A DNA stretch of 64,000 nt, taken from M55B144 sp964550615 (lineage in GTDB: Bacteria > Bipolaricaulota > Bipolaricaulia > UBA7950 > UBA9294). The position numbers and the translations under genes were made by a program. Below are positions 60,388 to 64,000 of this stretch, piece by piece. The DNA lies in assembly GCA_964550615.1 (NCBI GenBank), contig CAZKAB010000003.1, positions 30,218 through 94,217 of the forward strand, written 5' to 3'. Numbering within the stretch: the first letter of the stretch is position 1; each line of letters opens with the position of its first letter. The notes below the pieces were generated by a model. That model made no database searches. It was given only the letters and a program-made list of their open reading frames with translations, and had not been told where the DNA came from.

Positions 60388-61293
60388 ATGGATTATCGTA
60401 GACGCCTTGATAGTTTCCGACCCGAGAAGAAATTCCTTGTTTGCATCGATTCAGATGGATGCGCGTTTGACACGATGGGAATCAAACAACGCGAATGCTT
60501 CTGCCCATGGATGATCGCGTATTTTCACCTTCAGCCAGTGGCGCGTGCAGCACGCGAGTGCAAGGAGTTCGCCGACCTCTATTCTAAGACGCGGGGCGCC
60601 AACCGGCATGTAACGATCAAGAGGATTCTTTCCGAGCTCCTTCCATCTCATCCGCATACAGAGGCGACCGGTTTCAGAGTTCCTCAGTTTCCGCACTACT
60701 TCAAGTGGGTCGACGATCCAGAGAGCGTTCTGTCGAACGATGGCCTCAAGCGCGCAATTGCCGCCGCATCCGATCAGCAAGCCCGAGACGAGCTTGCACA
60801 CGTGCTGCAATGGTCGGAGCGCGTCAACTGGTCCGTAAAGGAAATCGTCAAAGGCATTCCCCCGTTTCCTCACGTCAAAGAATCGCTGGAAAACCTCTCT
60901 TCGGAGGCTGACATGGTAGTCGTATCAGCGACGCCGCTTGAGGCACTGGAGCGGGAGTGGACGGAACACGGCCTCGCAAGGCATCTTGCGCTCATCTGCG
61001 GCCAAGAGATGGGAACAAAACGGGAGCAGATAGCGGCGACATCAAACCGGTATGCAAAGGAGCGAGTGCTGATGATAGGAGACGCCCCGGGAGACCTGGA
61101 CGCGGCGCGAGGCAACAACGTGCTTTTCTACCCTATCGTCCCAGGAAATGAGATCGATGCATGGCGGGAATTCCTCACCAAAGGAGTACAGCGTTTTCTG
61201 AATGGCGAATACGCCGGCGAGTATGAACAGAGCTTGATCCGGCAATTTGAGGACGCACTCCCTGACAGACCGAAGTGGGAGGTGAGACGATGA
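60388..61293 (+). CDS. HAD-superfamily hydrolase, unknown substrate
   Basis: A 301-residue HAD protein. Motif I is VCIDSDGCAFDT, motif II VVVSATPLEAL, motif III is probably Lys in MGTKREQI and motif IV LMIGDAPGDLDAA. The cap between motifs I and II is large and helical (about 40-165, including CPWMIAYFHLQPV). Likely a phosphatase of a sugar phosphate. Its stop overlaps the 6-phosphogluconate dehydrogenase start in ATGA form, which ties it to this pathway. Confidence 0.75.
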   Translation: MDYRRRLDSFRPEKKFLVCIDSDGCAFDTMGIKQRECFCPWMIAYFHLQPVARAARECKEFADLYSKTRGANRHVTIKRILSELLPSHPHTEATGFRVPQFPHYFKWVDDPESVLSNDGLKRAIAAASDQQARDELAHVLQWSERVNWSVKEIVKGIPPFPHVKESLENLSSEADMVVVSATPLEALEREWTEHGLARHLALICGQEMGTKREQIAATSNRYAKERVLMIGDAPGDLDAARGNNVLFYPIVPGNEIDAWREFLTKGVQRFLNGEYAGEYEQSLIRQFEDALPDRPKWEVRR

Positions 61294-62699
61294 CGGCCGA
61301 CTTTGGCGTAATCGGGCTGGCGGTAATGGGACAGAACCTGGCTCTGAACGTGGAGGGGCGCGGATACACGGTGGCGGTCTACAACCGCACTTCCGCGCGG
61401 ACGGAGGAATTCGCACGGGACAAGGCACTGGGTAGGAAGATTGTGCCTTCCTATTCACTGCCGGAGTTCGTCTCGTCCCTCACCCCGCCTCGGCGGATTA
61501 TCATTATGGTCAAAGCGGGCAAAGCCACAGACGAAGTTCTGCAGAGCATTTTCCCTCTTCTCACAAGAGGCGATGTTGTTATCGACGGAGGGAACGCATT
61601 TTTCGCCGATACCGACAGGCGGAGTGAGATCGCGAAGGAACTGGGAATCCGCTACCTTGGGGCCGGCATATCCGGCGGGGAGGAGGGCGCACTGCACGGC
61701 CCGGCGATCATGGCCGGCGGCGATGCCGATGGATACGCGCATGTGGAAGAGATCCTCACCAAGGCAGCAGCGCAAGGGTCGCAAGGTGCGTGCTGTGCCT
61801 ACTTCGGTCCCGGCTCATCCGGTCACTATGTAAAGATGGTCCACAACGGGATCGAATACGCGATCATGGAGACGATTGCCGAGGCATACGATCTCATGTT
61901 CCGGGGGCTGGGGATGTCCGCGCTGGAGATGGCGGACGTATTCGGAGAATGGAACCAGGGCGAACTCGGATCATACTTGCTCGAAATCACGGAGAAGATC
62001 CTTCGTCACGCCGACCCGGAAACGGGAAGGCCGCTTGTCGATCTGATCCTCGATGAAGCGGCGCAGAAGGGGACCGGCAAGTGGTCGACCCAATCGGCGC
62101 TGGATCTTGGGACGCCCGCACCGACAATTGGCGCGTCCGTCTTCGCTCGTACCCTTTCCGCTCTCAAGAAAGAACGTATCTACGCGCAACCCCTGCTTGA
62201 AGGGCCGGGACTACACATCTCCGTCGACCCCCAGAATTTCGTAAGCGATGTTTATGACGCAATGCGGCTGGCCGTTCTTACCGCCTACGCTCAGGGTTTT
62301 CGCCAACTGCAAGATGCATCGCGAGAATGTGGCTACGAGCTCAATTGCTCGGAGGTAGCGCGGGTGTGGATGGCAGGATGCATTATCCGGGCAAGATCAC
62401 TCACGCGAATAGCGGAAACATTCAGAAGCGACCCCGGACTTCCTCTTCTATTCCTCGTCGATCCTTTTAGAAAGGTGTGGCATGACGCGCATGCCGGTAT
62501 GCGGCGAGTAATCGCTGAGGCGCACGCGCATGGGATACCGATTCCGGCGCTCGATTCAGCCCTCGATTTCCTGGATGGATACCGAAGCTCGCGGCTGCCC
62601 GCGAACATGACACAAGCCCAGCGTGATTTCTTCGGCGCTCATACATACAAGCGAATCGACATAGAGGGGACGTTTCATACGGATTGGGAGGGGGAATGA
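61290..62699 (+). CDS. gnd: 6-Phosphogluconate dehydrogenase, decarboxylating
   Basis: A 469-residue long-form enzyme converting 6-phosphogluconate to ribulose 5-phosphate and CO2. Cofactor motif VIGLAVMGQNLALN with VYNRTSAR (consistent with NADP), substrate motifs GISGGEEGALHGPAIMAGG and GSSGHYVKMVHNGIEYA with the catalytic Lys-His-Asn, and the C-terminal SRLPANMTQAQRDFFGAHTYKR. GGGAGGTGAG lies before the ATG. Its presence at the end of an inositol operon is unexpected and drives the pathway proposal. Confidence 0.92.
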   Translation: MTADFGVIGLAVMGQNLALNVEGRGYTVAVYNRTSARTEEFARDKALGRKIVPSYSLPEFVSSLTPPRRIIIMVKAGKATDEVLQSIFPLLTRGDVVIDGGNAFFADTDRRSEIAKELGIRYLGAGISGGEEGALHGPAIMAGGDADGYAHVEEILTKAAAQGSQGACCAYFGPGSSGHYVKMVHNGIEYAIMETIAEAYDLMFRGLGMSALEMADVFGEWNQGELGSYLLEITEKILRHADPETGRPLVDLILDEAAQKGTGKWSTQSALDLGTPAPTIGASVFARTLSALKKERIYAQPLLEGPGLHISVDPQNFVSDVYDAMRLAVLTAYAQGFRQLQDASRECGYELNCSEVARVWMAGCIIRARSLTRIAETFRSDPGLPLLFLVDPFRKVWHDAHAGMRRVIAEAHAHGIPIPALDSALDFLDGYRSSRLPANMTQAQRDFFGAHTYKRIDIEGTFHTDWEGE

Positions 62700-63955
62700 T
62701 CTCCTACGCCCCCGGCCGTCCGATTGCAGAGAAAGAGGCGAGTGAATATCTTGTAGCCTTCCTGGACAGACTTCACATCTCCGGAAAACGGCTCCTGGTG
62801 ATCATCCCGGACAACACGCGCACCTTACCCATGGCGGCGTTCTTCGAAACCATTGCCACAACTCTTTCCCCGCGCGTTTCCACCCTCACATTTCTCGTTG
62901 CGTTGGGAACTCATCCGCCCATGTCAGATCACGAACTTCATTGTCACCTTGGCCCCCGAGTCGACGATTTCAAAAACGTCCGGGTTCTCCAACACGAATG
63001 GGACAATCCGCGTGTGCTTGAACAGGTAGGCGTGATCAAGCGTAGCGATATGCATGCGCTATCGGACGGGATCATGCAAGAGGATGTGCGGGTCAGGATT
63101 AACCGTGCCGTTCTGGAGCACGATCTGGTGATTATTCTCGGACCGGTATTTCCCCACGAAGTGGTCGGATTCTCGGGCGGGTACAAGTACTTCTTCCCTG
63201 GCGTATCCGGACCGGAGATGGTGCATCAATCTCACTGGTTGGGGGCGCTGATCACGAGCCCAAAGACGATCGGACACAAGAGCACGCCGGTTCGAGCAAT
63301 GATCGAGAAGGCGGCGGCCATGGTCCCTACGGGTCGCATTGGGATCTCGCTCGTTATGAGCGGAAACGATCTAATGGGCGTCTTCGCCGGCGATGTCGAT
63401 GACGCTTGGTCGGCGGCGGCCGATCTCTCAGTCAAGGAGAACATCACCTGGGTGGACCACCCGTTTGAGACGGTGGTTTCCATTGCTCCGCCGATGTACC
63501 GGGAACTATGGACGGCGGGGAAGTGCACCTACAAGCTGGAATCGGTGGTGGCGGACGGCGGACGCGTGATCATCTATGCGCCCAATCTCGCCAAGATTTC
63601 GGTGACGCACGGAGGACTGATTCGCCAAGTGGGCTATCACACGCGCGACTACTTTCTTGCTCTGTGGGATAGGTTCAGCGATGTTCCGAAAGCCATTCTC
63701 GCCCACTCCTCCCATGTCAAAGGGATTGGAACGTACCGTAATGGTGTGGAACATGCGCGGATTGAGGTTGTCCTTGCCACCGATATATCGGAGACGCTTT
63801 GCCGTGAGATAAACCTGGGCTACATCGACCCGTCAACAATAGATCCGGTTGAATACGCGGATCGCGAAGATGAAGGAATCTTGGTTGTCCCGCACGCCGG
63901 GGAAGTATTGTTCCGCCTCGCAGATGGTACGGTACCTGATATCGACAGCTTGTAG
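62696..63955 (+). CDS. LarA-family (DUF2088) nickel-pincer racemase/epimerase
   Basis: A 419-residue protein of the lactate racemase LarA superfamily. Visible family features are IPDNTRT (N-terminal), LVALGTHPPMSDHE, and FPHEVVGFSGGYKYFFPGVSGPEMVHQSHW. In the last, the His after FP, the Lys in GGYKY and the later His match the catalytic/nickel-pincer positions of LarA. Characterised relatives invert C2 of 2-hydroxy acids and include a D-gluconate 2-epimerase. Start overlaps the gnd stop (ATGA). No larB, larC or larE genes for the cofactor are in the window. Possible role: D-mannonate to D-gluconate. Confidence 0.85.
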   Translation: MISYAPGRPIAEKEASEYLVAFLDRLHISGKRLLVIIPDNTRTLPMAAFFETIATTLSPRVSTLTFLVALGTHPPMSDHELHCHLGPRVDDFKNVRVLQHEWDNPRVLEQVGVIKRSDMHALSDGIMQEDVRVRINRAVLEHDLVIILGPVFPHEVVGFSGGYKYFFPGVSGPEMVHQSHWLGALITSPKTIGHKSTPVRAMIEKAAAMVPTGRIGISLVMSGNDLMGVFAGDVDDAWSAAADLSVKENITWVDHPFETVVSIAPPMYRELWTAGKCTYKLESVVADGGRVIIYAPNLAKISVTHGGLIRQVGYHTRDYFLALWDRFSDVPKAILAHSSHVKGIGTYRNGVEHARIEVVLATDISETLCREINLGYIDPSTIDPVEYADREDEGILVVPHAGEVLFRLADGTVPDIDSL

Positions 63956-64000
63956 GGCTTCGCAACTCGATCGTTTCGTGTGAATACGCCGGATACCCAG

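Noticed and set aside
1..64000. CRISPR array, insertion sequence or prophage
   Set aside because: No regularly spaced direct repeats, transposase, integrase or phage structural genes were seen.

Overview
The window is one contiguous stretch of a bacterial genome, broken once by a run of about 99 undetermined bases (27999-28097), so it comes from a draft assembly. Coding density is high, base composition is moderately GC-rich by eye (not counted), Shine-Dalgarno sites are strong, and translational coupling (ATGA, GTGA) is very common. Several traits suggest an anaerobic, fermentative, possibly thermophilic bacterium near Thermotogota, Bipolaricaulota or similar lineages: a Thermotoga-type inositol pathway, a TM287/288-like exporter pair, a diphosphate-type phosphofructokinase, L-lactate dehydrogenase, and secreted binding proteins without a lipobox. 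This placement is inference; no rRNA or ribosomal protein is present to fix it. I found no tRNA, rRNA, CRISPR array, insertion sequence or prophage.

Region 1 (42-21851, all minus strand) looks like one very long operon read from a near-consensus promoter at 21824-21851. Order of transcription: an XRE-cupin regulator, HyuA and HyuB (hydantoinase/oxoprolinase), a nitroreductase, a small unknown protein, an oligopeptide-type ABC importer (binding protein, two permeases, two ATPases), an Asp/Glu/hydantoin racemase, a short HyuA-type ATPase, a DUF917 protein, a small helical protein, an M24 (Xaa-Pro type) peptidase, a second DUF917 protein, a proline racemase/hydroxyproline 2-epimerase, a two-gene FAD/Fe-S amino acid dehydrogenase and a uracil-DNA glycosylase. 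Together they read as an import and degradation route for a small cyclic amide or (hydroxy)proline-containing compound.

Region 2 (22156-44619) is mixed housekeeping. It holds a ribbon-helix-helix protein; a ClpB-like unfoldase with no middle domain, behind a CIRCE operator; an O-methyltransferase; a HAD phosphatase; L-lactate dehydrogenase; a CAT-family acetyltransferase cut by the gap; a flavin-reductase-like protein; membrane proteins; an AlkX/YcaQ-type DNA glycosylase; a short asparaginase; a TauE/SafE permease; an HD hydrolase; oligoendopeptidase F; an ABC importer operon that ends with NAD kinase; and a heterodimeric ABC exporter.

Region 3 (44620-64000, all plus strand) is a carbohydrate regulon and the most interesting part. 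Two transcription units each carry a 16-bp LacI-type palindrome at the promoter (44930-44945 and 53588-53603). A LacI-family regulator is encoded inside the first unit. Unit one encodes an AfuABC-like importer, a Cof-type phosphatase, a TM0415-like PfkB kinase, the regulator, an IolI/IolE-like isomerase and inositol 2-dehydrogenase (IolG). Unit two encodes IolM, IolN, IolO, tagaturonate epimerase (UxaE), an SDR fructuronate reductase, phosphofructokinase, a HAD protein, 6-phosphogluconate dehydrogenase and a LarA-family (nickel-pincer) racemase/epimerase. This reconstructs myo-inositol to D-mannonate as in Thermotoga. The usual mannonate dehydratase and KDG kinase/aldolase are not seen here; a LarA-like enzyme and 6-phosphogluconate dehydrogenase sit in their place. 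I propose that mannonate is epimerised at C2 to gluconate and drained into the pentose phosphate pathway, a branch I do not know to have been described for inositol.
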